Assembly: GCA_030043865.1 (NCBI GenBank)
Contig: JASHWZ010000182.1
Location: forward strand, 1 to 14,050
Source: Thermoplasmata archaeon
GTDB lineage: Archaea > Thermoplasmatota > Thermoplasmata > Lutacidiplasmatales > UBA184
Length of the DNA stretch: 14,050 nt
Direction of reading: 5' to 3'
In this document: in pieces, positions 5,203 through 10,725 of the stretch
How positions within the stretch are numbered: the stretch's first letter is position 1
Layout of the letters: each line of letters starts with the position of its first letter
Translations under genes and position numbers: made by a program
The notes under the pieces: generated by a model
Database searches by the model: none
What the model was told of the DNA's origin: nothing
What the model saw: only the letters and a program-made list of their open reading frames with translations

Positions 5203-6908
5203 CGGCCCCCGAACTCGGAGAGCCGCCGCTGGACTCGTTTCGGCGGGGTCTCCTCCGGGGAGGAGGTCGCCGGGGGCGTCGACGTGTCCGCGGCACTCGG
5301 CTCCCCGGCCGCCGTCTCCCCCGCCGGCACCGGCGGAGCCTCCTCCGACTCCAGGAGCCGGCGGACGGCGGCCGAGTCCGGCTCGGCCCCGATGAGGTAC
5401 GCTACTTCGTCCGGGGTCAACTCGAGCTCGCGGGCGATCCGCCGTGCATCGAGCAGCTCCGGGGGCGCGGCGCGCCGGGCCCCGGCCGGGGCGAAGATCG
5501 CCTCGAGGAAGGGCAGCAGCGTGTCGCGCGATTTGGCGCGGGATAAATGAAGCCGACGCCCGGCCTTGCGCATCACCGAGTCGCGGAGCGCGCGCGACGC
5601 CCGGGAGCGCCCCATCTCACCGAGGAAGCGCGGGAACTGCGCTCGCCCGACGACCGCCACCGGCGCGTCGCGGATCGCGAGCCCGACGCCGCCGGTCATC
5701 AGCTCCGAAGCGTAGCTCCAGAGGCCCCAGACGCGGAACCGTCGGGCGCGCCCGAGAGCCCGCTCCGCCGACGACAGGCGGTCGAACGCGGCGGTCCGGT
5801 GGCCCGCGTCGGGCGCGAAGAACGGGACGTTCTCCTCGATCCACGGGAAAAGGTCGTCCGGGGTCGCGTCGAGGCGGTCCTGAACCTCGACCGACCGGTA
5901 GTAGCGGGCCGAGGAGAGTGCCTCCTCGGTGAGCGCCTCGAAGTCGGCGGTCTGGTCCCGCGCGCCGAGCACCGAGAGCTGGAGCGGTCCCCGCGGGACC
6001 GGCGAGATCGCGTCGAGGTCGTTCAGGGCCGCCCGAACGTCCCCGTGGGCGCGTCGCACGATCGCGTCGACGGCTTTCGGGAGGAGGTCGAACCCCTCGC
6101 GCCCGATCACCGCGTCGAGCAGCCCGGCGACCTCCCGATCCGTGACGGGCTGAAAGCGGATCCGGGCGACCGAGGTCCGGAACAGCGGAGAGTAGCGCGT
6201 CAGCACCCGGTCGTCGTTGACGGTCAGGACGAGAGGCTGCCGCGTGGTCCGCACCAACCGAGCGATCGCGCCGAGCCCGCCACGATCCGAGATATCCCGG
6301 GGCCGACCGAGCCCGCGCCACTCCTCGAGGTCCTTCCTCGCGGGGGGGAGGCGGGCCCACGCGTGGTTGCCCGGGGACCGGGGTACGTCATCCCAACCGT
6401 CGAACGGCGCCGGTTTGGCGCCCGGCGTGAGATGCCACGCACGATTCAACGCATCGATCGTGTCGTAGCGCCCGCGAAGGAACTCCCGCAGGGGAGGGGG
6501 CGTCGGGGCGGGCCGCGCCGACTCGGTGGCACGTCCGCTGAGCGAGTCGGCTTCGTCCAGCAGGATCAGCGAGCGCGCCGGACCGGTCCGGCGGGGCACC
6601 TCCATCAGCGTGTGGGTGATCGAGGCGCGCCCCGCGACCTGCTCGATCGCTCGCTCGTTGCGAGCGTCGGACGCGTTCATCTCCACCACGGACCAACCGA
6701 GATCGGCCGCGAGCGCCAGGGCGGCGCTGGTCTTCCCGACGCCCGCAGGGCCGGAGAGCAGGGCGGCCCGCTGCGCGGGGGGGTGAGCTCCTTGCCACCG
6801 CTGGGCCCACGCCCGGAGCTGCGCGCGGGCGCCGGAGTTCCCGAGCAGGTCGTCGAGGCGGACCGGCCGCAGCCGCTCGGCGAGCGGGAGACGTGCGTCG
6901 CTCGACAC
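5199..6908 (-). CDS. rfcL: Replication factor C large subunit
   Basis: A 569-residue AAA+ clamp-loader large subunit that, with RFC small subunits, opens and loads PCNA onto primed DNA. It begins with the RFC box (E-R-L-R-P-V-R-L-D-D-L-L-G-N). Then come Walker A G-P-A-G-V-G-K-T-S (53-61), M-N-A-S-D-A-R-N (77-84), Walker B L-I-L-L-D-E-A-D (114-121), D-R-G-G (208-211), sensor 1 L-T-V-N-D (228-232) and sensor-2 helix G-D-V-R-A-A-L-N-D-L (289-298). A helical collar and an acidic, Pro/Ser/Thr-rich linker (about 521-557) follow. The C-terminus ends in Q-R-R-L-S-E-F (560-566), a PCNA-interacting PIP-like box expected at this place. Residues about 126-206 are an unusual insertion, described separately; without it the length is about 485, normal for the family. 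Start is GTG at 6908 with a TATA-like box 27 nt upstream. Confidence 0.96.
   Translation of the reverse strand: MSSDARLPLAERLRPVRLDDLLGNSGARAQLRAWAQRWQGAHPPAQRAALLSGPAGVGKTSAALALAADLGWSVVEMNASDARNERAIEQVAGRASITHTLMEVPRRTGPARSLILLDEADSLSGRATESARPAPTPPPLREFLRGRYDTIDALNRAWHLTPGAKPAPFDGWDDVPRSPGNHAWARLPPARKDLEEWRGLGRPRDISDRGGLGAIARLVRTTRQPLVLTVNDDRVLTRYSPLFRTSVARIRFQPVTDREVAGLLDAVIGREGFDLLPKAVDAIVRRAHGDVRAALNDLDAISPVPRGPLQLSVLGARDQTADFEALTEEALSSARYYRSVEVQDRLDATPDDLFPWIEENVPFFAPDAGHRTAAFDRLSSAERALGRARRFRVWGLWSYASELMTGGVGLAIRDAPVAVVGRAQFPRFLGEMGRSRASRALRDSVMRKAGRRLHLSRAKSRDTLLPFLEAIFAPAGARRAAPPELLDARRIARELELTPDEVAYLIGAEPDSAAVRRLLESEEAPPVPAGETAAGEPSAADTSTPPATSSPEETPPKRVQRRLSEFGGR
6291..6533 (-). other. 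Insertion within rfcL resembling a GH42-type motif
   Basis: This DNA encodes RfcL residues about 126-206, between Walker B and the D-R-G-G segment that normally follow each other within about 5-10 residues. The insert contains L-R-E-F-L-R-G-R-Y-D-T-I-D-A-L-N-R-A-W (140-158), then P-F-D-G-W-D-D-V (168-175), then a run ending in A-R-K-D-L-E-E-W (190-197). From memory this resembles the N-terminal region of GH42 beta-galactosidases and some relatives (a Y-G-T-L-x-A-L-N-x-A-W-G block followed by a W-D-E-I-like block). It is in frame with no splice or intein signature (no Cys/Ser at the junctions with a C-terminal H-N). Base composition looks like the rest of the gene. Confidence 0.55.
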
Positions 6909-6930
6909 GGGGCGGTGGAGCGTTGGCGGG

Positions 6931-6938
6931 GCTTAAAC
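6931..6938 (-). promoter_or_regulatory. TATA-like box for rfcL
   Basis: On the minus strand this reads GTTTAAGC. It is centred about 27 nt upstream of the rfcL GTG and is nearly identical to the mptA box. It implies a leaderless rfcL transcript that also carries the ATP-PPase gene. Confidence 0.62.
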
Positions 6939-7017
6939 CGTCGGGGCCGAGGACCGTCCCGCGGCGGGAGCAAGCGTCAGGTGGACCGATCGGTATGGCC
7001 GGGCGAAGGGGTCGGCG

Positions 7018-8007
7018 ATGTCCGAGGAACGAGCCGTGACCCGGCGGCGGGTCCCGGGAACGACGGTCGATACCTCGGTCCTGGGCGTCGACCTCGACGG
7101 GCGGGCCCTCGGCTCGACGGGGGACGACGAACGCAACGTCGCCGTGCTCCGGAAAGCTCGCTCGTTCGGGATGACGACCTTTGCAGTCGGCGAGGGCGCC
7201 GCCGGAGCGCGGGCGGAGCGACTGCTCGCGCTCGCGCTACCGAACCCCGACCCGGAGCTCCTGATCATCGCTCGAAGGTCGCTCGGCCCGCTGGCGTCCG
7301 AACGGAGTCGCGCGTCGGCCGGCTCCGACCTCGAGGAGCGTCTGCGGGCCTCGTTGGCGGAGTCGAGCGAGCGTCTCTCGCCGCACTCGATCGGACTTCT
7401 CGAGTGGCGCAACGGCGCTGACGCCCGCGAAGATGTCGATGTCGTGCCCGCGCTGGAGCGAATGCGGTCCAACGGCCTGATCGTTGACGTGCTAACGCCC
7501 GCCACCCGGGCGATCGAACTCTGGGCCCGCCCGAACGACGATGCGACGGGACCCACGCTCGTGGTGGGCCCGCTCTCCCTCCTCGACGTTTCGCTCGTGC
7601 CCGCGGTCCGAGCCCGAGCCGACGTCCGTCCGGTCGGCGTGTTCGTCCGCGACCCGCTCGCCGAGGGTCGGCTCGATGGGTCGAGATTCGACCGGACGGT
7701 CGCCGAACGGGGCCCAGGGACCCCTCCCCCCACCCTCCGGGAACTCCAGCGAGAGTTCGCGCCGGTGCTGGAGCTCGGGTTCCTGTCGAGCGGACGCCGT
7801 CGGACGCTTCTCCAGGCGTCCGTCCAGTTCGTGGCCGCGTGGCCCTGGGTCTGTTCGATGCTCGTCCCGCTGCCGCGACCCGAACGCCTCGGCGAGCTTG
7901 CCGACGCCACGGTCTCGCCCCAGCTCTCCGAAGAAGAGGTGGCTCGGGTCCTCGCGCTGGACGCACGCGCCTCCGCGGGCGCGCCGTCGCGGGGCGGCCT
8001 CAAATAG
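7018..8007 (+). CDS. Aldo/keto reductase-fold protein lacking the catalytic tetrad
   Basis: A 329-residue protein with the outline of an aldo/keto reductase (AKR) TIM barrel. It opens with a strand-hairpin V-D-T-S-V-L-G-V-D-L-D-G-R-A-L-G. Later come V-L-R-K-A-R-S-F-G-M-T-T-F-A-V-G-E-G (43-60), which aligns with the normal A-x-x-x-G-I-x-x-F-D-T-A-x-x-Y-G, and a C-terminal L-L-Q-A-S-V-Q-F-V (264-272) to S-P-Q-L-S-E-E-E-V (300-308), which aligns with the A-L-r-w-v-l and L-s-x-e-E segments. The catalytic Asp and Tyr are replaced (F-A-V-G-E-G), the Lys strand reads L-L-I-I-A-R-R-S, and the His strand reads I-G-L-L-E-W-R-N, so none of the D-Y-K-H tetrad is evident. It is probably not a normal oxidoreductase. 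The ATG at 7018 has a modest GAAGGGG 6 nt upstream. The peroxiredoxin follows after 2 nt. Confidence 0.72.
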   Translation: MSEERAVTRRRVPGTTVDTSVLGVDLDGRALGSTGDDERNVAVLRKARSFGMTTFAVGEGAAGARAERLLALALPNPDPELLIIARRSLGPLASERSRASAGSDLEERLRASLAESSERLSPHSIGLLEWRNGADAREDVDVVPALERMRSNGLIVDVLTPATRAIELWARPNDDATGPTLVVGPLSLLDVSLVPAVRARADVRPVGVFVRDPLAEGRLDGSRFDRTVAERGPGTPPPTLRELQREFAPVLELGFLSSGRRRTLLQASVQFVAAWPWVCSMLVPLPRPERLGELADATVSPQLSEEEVARVLALDARASAGAPSRGGLK

Positions 8008-8009
8008 CC

Positions 8010-8492
8010 GTGAAGGGTCGATCGGACGTGCTCGCGACCGGGGCCATCGCACCCACCTTCGTCGGGACGACCGCCGACGGCCAACCGCTCGACTTCGCGG
8101 GGTACCGCGGGCGCCCCGTGGTCCTCTACTTCTACCCGAAGGCGAACACCGCCGGATGCACGCTCGAGGCCCGGGGCTTCGCGGAGAACTACCCCGAACT
8201 TCAGCGGGCCGGCATCGCGGTCGTGGGCGTCAGCGTCGACTCGGTCGAGGCGCAGAAGAGCTTCTCCGAGAAGTGCGGGGTCCCGTTCCCGCTCGTTGCA
8301 GACCGCGACCGTTCGGTCGCGAAGCTCTACGGGGTGCTCGGGTTCCTCGGGGTCGCGAAGCGCGTGACGTTCTTCATCGACGCGGAGGGGAAGGTCGCCG
8401 AGGTCGTCGAGGGACTGCGCCCCGGACCCCACGTGCAGCGCGCGGTCGAACGGGCCCGCGCCGCCGCCCCGGACTACTCCAAGTCGAAGTAG
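8010..8492 (+). CDS. bcp: Peroxiredoxin, PrxQ/Bcp family
   Basis: A 160-residue thiol peroxidase of the PrxQ/Bcp group, reducing H2O2 and alkyl hydroperoxides in the cytosol. It has the thioredoxin-like core with L-Y-F-Y-P-K-A-N-T-A-G-C-T-L-E-A (39-54), where Cys50 is the peroxidatic cysteine, and R-V-T-F-F-I-D (118-124). The resolving cysteine common five residues later (C-T-x-x-A-C) is Arg55 here. Cys89 in S-F-S-E-K-C-G-V-P-F-P-L (84-95) is the only other cysteine and lies in the region where some PrxQ proteins place an alternative resolving cysteine. The GTG at 8010 was chosen, 2 nt after the AKR-like stop; GTG at 8028 is an alternative. There is no Shine-Dalgarno sequence, so translation is probably coupled. 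Its end overlaps convergent dodecin by 19 nt. Confidence 0.93.
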   Translation: MKGRSDVLATGAIAPTFVGTTADGQPLDFAGYRGRPVVLYFYPKANTAGCTLEARGFAENYPELQRAGIAVVGVSVDSVEAQKSFSEKCGVPFPLVADRDRSVAKLYGVLGFLGVAKRVTFFIDAEGKVAEVVEGLRPGPHVQRAVERARAAAPDYSKSK

Positions 8493-8671
8493 ATCTTGAC
8501 GGTCGCGTGGTACTCGGCGACCTTCTGGTCCTTGATGGAGCCCTCGAGCTCCGTCACGCGGAACCAGCGCAGGTTGCGCACCGTCTTCGCGGCGGTCTCG
8601 ACGGCGTTCTGCGCCGCATGAGCGAATCCGTCCTTCGATGTCCCGACGACCTCGGTTACCTTTTGCACCAT
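8474..8671 (-). CDS. Dodecin, flavin-binding storage protein
   Basis: A 65-residue dodecin, a beta-alpha-beta-beta protein that assembles into hollow dodecamers binding riboflavin, lumichrome or FMN. The sequence M-V-Q-K-V-T-E-V-V-G-T-S starts the family's first strand. Helix 1 covers about residues 15-31, and T-V-R-N-L-R-W-F-R-V-T-E (30-41) holds Trp36, at the same number as the Trp that sandwiches flavin in Halobacterium salinarum dodecin. The last strand is Y-H-A-T-V-K-I-Y-F-D-L-E. Length is normal for the family. The ATG at 8671 is preceded by GAGGCG at 8 nt and a TATA-like box centred about 34 nt away, so it has a short leader. It appears to stand alone. Its role is likely flavin buffering and protection against photo-oxidation or other oxidation. 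Confidence 0.93.
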   Translation of the reverse strand: MVQKVTEVVGTSKDGFAHAAQNAVETAAKTVRNLRWFRVTELEGSIKDQKVAEYHATVKIYFDLE

Positions 8672-8700
8672 CGTGGCGCCTCGCGGGCGGGAGCGCGGCC

Positions 8701-8709
8701 GCGCGTATA
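8701..8709 (-). promoter_or_regulatory. TATA-like box for dodecin
   Basis: On the minus strand it reads TCTATACGC. It is centred about 34 nt upstream of the ATG, leaving room for a leader of about 7 nt. Position and composition are the only evidence. Confidence 0.5.
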
Positions 8710-8736
8710 GACCCTGCGCCGGCGCGTCGAGCCCGG

Positions 8737-9231
8737 TCAGCTCGGCGGGAGCGCGTTCACCGTGACGAACAGCGTCAGGCTCGCGCCGGCGGCGCTGCTG
8801 CCGTTCGGCGCGACCACATAGATCTGCATCAGCGCGTCGTCCTGATTCGCAGAGAGCGTCGCGGGTAGCGCCGGGGTCGTGCGGGAGAACGCGAACGGCG
8901 CGGCGACGCTGACCGAGTAGATCGTGTGGGGATTCGAGTCGTAATTCGTCCACGTGACCGAAACCGTGAAGGTGCCCCCGGGCGCGACGTCGAACGGGTA
9001 GCCGTTCACGACGCCGGAGTAGCTGAACGAGCTCGGACCCAGCCATCCGTTCCCGCTCGCGTTCGTCCCCTGAAGGACCGTGAACTGCACGCTCGTCACC
9101 GACACGGGCGCCGGTCCCGGCGTGCCGGGGAGGACGAGCACCCCGAGCGCGATCAGGGCGAGCAGGGCCACGAGGACCGCGGCGGCTACGGCCACCCCGA
9201 TCGTCCACAGCGTCCGCCGACGGACCTTCAC
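8737..9231 (-). CDS. Membrane-anchored extracellular beta-rich protein
   Basis: I cannot assign a function. The 164-residue protein has a positively charged start (M-K-V-R-R-R-T) and one hydrophobic helix (residues 9-34), acting as a signal anchor or uncleaved signal peptide. A Pro/Gly-rich linker (35-43) follows. The rest is Ser/Thr/Val-rich (44-164) with alternating strands, e.g. G-G-T-F-T-V-S-V-T-W-T-N (85-96) and A-S-L-T-L-F-V-T-V-N-A (150-160). The pattern 'P-G-G-T-F-T-V-S-V-T-x-T-N' is that of Ig-like or CARDB-type adhesion domains. Two N-glycosylation sequons (N-A-S and N-G-S) support an outside location. The GTG start is fixed by an excellent Shine-Dalgarno sequence. It lies 108 nt downstream of the pilin-like gene on the same strand but has its own TATA-like box. 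Confidence 0.75.
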   Translation of the reverse strand: MKVRRRTLWTIGVAVAAAVLVALLALIALGVLVLPGTPGPAPVSVTSVQFTVLQGTNASGNGWLGPSSFSYSGVVNGYPFDVAPGGTFTVSVTWTNYDSNPHTIYSVSVAAPFAFSRTTPALPATLSANQDDALMQIYVVAPNGSSAAGASLTLFVTVNALPPS

Positions 9232-9235
9232 TCGG

Positions 9236-9243
9236 TCACCTCC
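9236..9243 (-). promoter_or_regulatory. Strong Shine-Dalgarno for the beta-rich surface protein
   Basis: On the minus strand this reads GGAGGTGA, a full match to the archaeal 16S anti-Shine-Dalgarno, with a 4-nt gap to the GTG start at 9231. It stands out because most first genes in this window look leaderless, and it decides the GTG start. Confidence 0.8.
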
Positions 9244-9268
9244 GTCGGATGCATTCAGGTAACGCCGG

Positions 9269-9277
9269 TGTTATAGA
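9269..9277 (-). promoter_or_regulatory. TATA-like box upstream of the beta-rich surface protein
   Basis: On the minus strand this reads TCTATAACA, centred about 42 nt upstream of the start codon. That predicts a leader of about 15 nt carrying the Shine-Dalgarno sequence, so this gene can be transcribed apart from the upstream pilin-like gene. Confidence 0.5.
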
Positions 9278-9339
9278 ACCCACGCTGCGAGGGGCAACGG
9301 TCCCGCTCCGCCCGGCGCGGACGAAGGAGTCGAGCGCGC

Positions 9340-10110
9340 TCACCCGACGGTCGGGGGCGCGAGGGTGTACACCGGGATCGACGCCAGCAACGTGTTCGGG
9401 TTACCGAGGTACGACAGGAGGATCTTGCAGGAGTCCTGGCTCGTGAAGCACCACGGGGGCGCGCCGTGGTAGTCGTCCCCGTCGAGGCACGGCTTCGTGG
9501 CGACGCCGTTGGCGCAGTCCTTCGCCGTGTCCCCGTAATCGAGCGGATACCCACCGTTGTGGATGTAGAGGAGGAACGTGTCCCCGGCCTGGAGCGTGGA
9601 GTCGTTCGCCGAGATCGGGACGAAGATGCCGAGGCGGTTGTAGGCCGTCCCGAACGACCCTCCGCCGTACCCGCCCGCGTGGAAGCTCGCGCACCAACCG
9701 AGCTGCGGCGCGTCGCTGGGGGCCGCGCTGGTTTCTCCCGGGAACCACGTCATGTCCTGGAGCGTGCCCTGGACCAGGGTCGTCTCGTTCCCGCCGGAGC
9801 TCTCGTTGTCACAGATGAACGTGAATTGGACCTGGGAGAGCAGGACGTTGGTGGGCGAGACGCTGGCGATGATGATCGCCGTGGTGTTCATGAGGGAGTA
9901 CTGTCCGTCCTCGACGTCGGTACCGTCCCCCCAGACCGGATTGCTCCCGCCGGACTTGATCACGAGCGTCAGATTCGGCGGGGAGGCGGGGGTGTAGAAC
10001 CGGAACGAGAACAGGATCGAAAAGATCACGATCGTGAGCGCCAGCATCAGGATCGTGCCGATGATCGGCGCCACGCCCCGGCGGGGGCGACGCCAGCCTC
10101 TGCGGGACAT
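9340..10110 (-). CDS. Archaeal type IV pilin-like surface protein
   Basis: A 256-residue secreted protein with a class III signal peptide. A short basic leader (M-S-R-R-G-W-R-R-P-R-R-G, 1-12) is followed by V-A-P-I-I-G-T-I-L-M-L-A-L-T-I-V-I-F (13-30), the Pilin_N-type hydrophobic helix; prepilin peptidase cleavage is expected after Gly12. The mature part (37-256) is a large beta-rich head with six cysteines (100, 140, 199, 208, 221, 228), enough for three disulfides, and five N-glycosylation sequons (for example N46-L-T, N75-T-T, N102-E-S, N108-E-T). It is bigger than common archaeal pilins, so it could be an adhesin-type minor pilin or a bindosome-like subunit. No pilus assembly ATPase or membrane gene is nearby. 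The ATG at 10110 has a TATA-like box 26 nt upstream. Confidence 0.85.
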   Translation of the reverse strand: MSRRGWRRPRRGVAPIIGTILMLALTIVIFSILFSFRFYTPASPPNLTLVIKSGGSNPVWGDGTDVEDGQYSLMNTTAIIIASVSPTNVLLSQVQFTFICDNESSGGNETTLVQGTLQDMTWFPGETSAAPSDAPQLGWCASFHAGGYGGGSFGTAYNRLGIFVPISANDSTLQAGDTFLLYIHNGGYPLDYGDTAKDCANGVATKPCLDGDDYHGAPPWCFTSQDSCKILLSYLGNPNTLLASIPVYTLAPPTVG

Positions 10111-10131
10111 CCACGTATGAATCCGTATTGG

Positions 10132-10140
10132 CGATTATCA
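10132..10140 (-). promoter_or_regulatory. TATA-like box for the pilin-like gene
   Basis: On the minus strand this reads TGATAATCG. It is centred about 26 nt upstream of the ATG at 10110, consistent with leaderless transcription. Confidence 0.6.
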
Positions 10141-10250
10141 ACCTTACGGTGCTTCGGGCCGCCGCCGTCGACGTCCCGCGACGCCGCGAACGAACCGAGC
10201 GCCCCGCCCGAACGGCGAAACAAAGCTGGAAATTCCGTCAGTACTAAAAA

Positions 10251-10266
10251 TTAGGGTCACCCATAA
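10251..10266. promoter_or_regulatory. Candidate DtxR/MntR operator abutting the regulator's TATA box
   Basis: TTAGGGTCACCCATAA is a near-palindrome: GGGT-C-ACCC at the centre, flanked by TTA on the left and TAA on the right. Its right part overlaps the CATAAATA box of the regulator gene. DtxR-family operators often carry TTAGG/CCTAA half-sites, so placement and sequence both suit autoregulation. Just upstream, CTAA-AAA-TTAG (10244-10254) is another small inverted repeat and may extend the site. Confidence 0.5.
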
Positions 10267-10269
10267 ATA
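10261..10269 (+). promoter_or_regulatory. TATA box of the metal-uptake operon
   Basis: CCATAAATA is the best TATA-like element in the window. It is centred about 27 nt upstream of the regulator's ATG at 10292, so the operon transcript probably starts at the ATG. Confidence 0.68.
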
Positions 10270-10291
10270 CCGTCGTTCCCTGGAGCGATCG

Positions 10292-10723
10292 ATGGAAGCA
10301 CTCCAGCGACTGACGCGGCGACAGATCGATGCCCTCCGCTCCGTGGCGTCGCAGGAACGACCGGACCGCGGGGTGTCGCTCAAGGCCACGGCGGCGTCCC
10401 TGAAGGTTCGTCCTCCGTCCGCGCTCGCGTACCTCACTCACCTCGAGTCCCTGGGACTGATCGCTCGGTACCGCGGGAAGTCTCGGCTGACGTCGCGGGG
10501 CCGGTCGACGCTCAATGAGTATCAGCGCCATCACCGGGTCGCGGAGACCCTCTTCGGCCGGCTGGGGCTCCCGGCGCAAGCCTCGTGCGACGCGGCCCGC
10601 GAGATCGACCTCGCGCTCTCCCATCGGACGGTCGAGGAGGTCTGTCGCGCCCAGCAGCATCCGACAGCCTGTCCGCACGGAGAGCCGATTGCGGCCTGTT
10701 CTTCGGAAGACGGGGGCGCTTGA
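10292..10723 (+). CDS. DtxR/MntR-family metal-dependent transcriptional regulator
   Basis: A 143-residue regulator with an N-terminal winged helix (about 5-75; S-L-K-A-T-A-A-S-L-K-V-R-P-P-S-A-L-A-Y-L is helix-turn-helix) and a metal-binding dimerisation domain (about 78-135). Family motifs are H-H-R-V-A-E-T-L (80-87), A-A-R-E-I-D-L-A-L-S (101-110) and H-P-T-A-C-P-H-G-E-P-I (123-133). The usual E-H pair in the second motif reads E-I-D, so one metal ligand differs from DtxR. There is no C-terminal SH3/FeoA domain, which makes it MntR-like in layout. Such proteins bind operators when loaded with Mn or Fe and shut off uptake. It heads an operon with the metal ABC transporter and is divergent from the pilin-like gene. 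The start is supported by the TATA spacing. Confidence 0.9.
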   Translation: MEALQRLTRRQIDALRSVASQERPDRGVSLKATAASLKVRPPSALAYLTHLESLGLIARYRGKSRLTSRGRSTLNEYQRHHRVAETLFGRLGLPAQASCDAAREIDLALSHRTVEEVCRAQQHPTACPHGEPIAACSSEDGGA

Positions 10724-10725
10724 CG

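Noticed and set aside
6291..6533. An intein or intron in rfcL
   Set aside because: The insert lacks an N-terminal Cys/Ser splice residue and a C-terminal His-Asn. It is only about 80 residues, and the frame is continuous with no intron-like structure.
5547..7421. A 624-residue plus-strand frame opposite rfcL
   Set aside because: Its Arg/Pro/Gly/Glu-rich translation has no recognisable motif. It is the compositional mirror of rfcL, whose ATPase motifs are intact.
6933..8432. A 499-residue minus-strand frame opposite the AKR-like and PrxQ genes
   Set aside because: The Ser/Arg-rich translation has no domain, and the plus-strand PrxQ is unmistakable. I also used this comparison to confirm that the AKR-like frame is the real one.
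10585..10725. Upstream start for the metal-binding protein, overlapping the regulator
   Set aside because: It would place about 47 non-conserved residues inside the regulator gene. The GTG at 10726 directly after the regulator stop is simpler.
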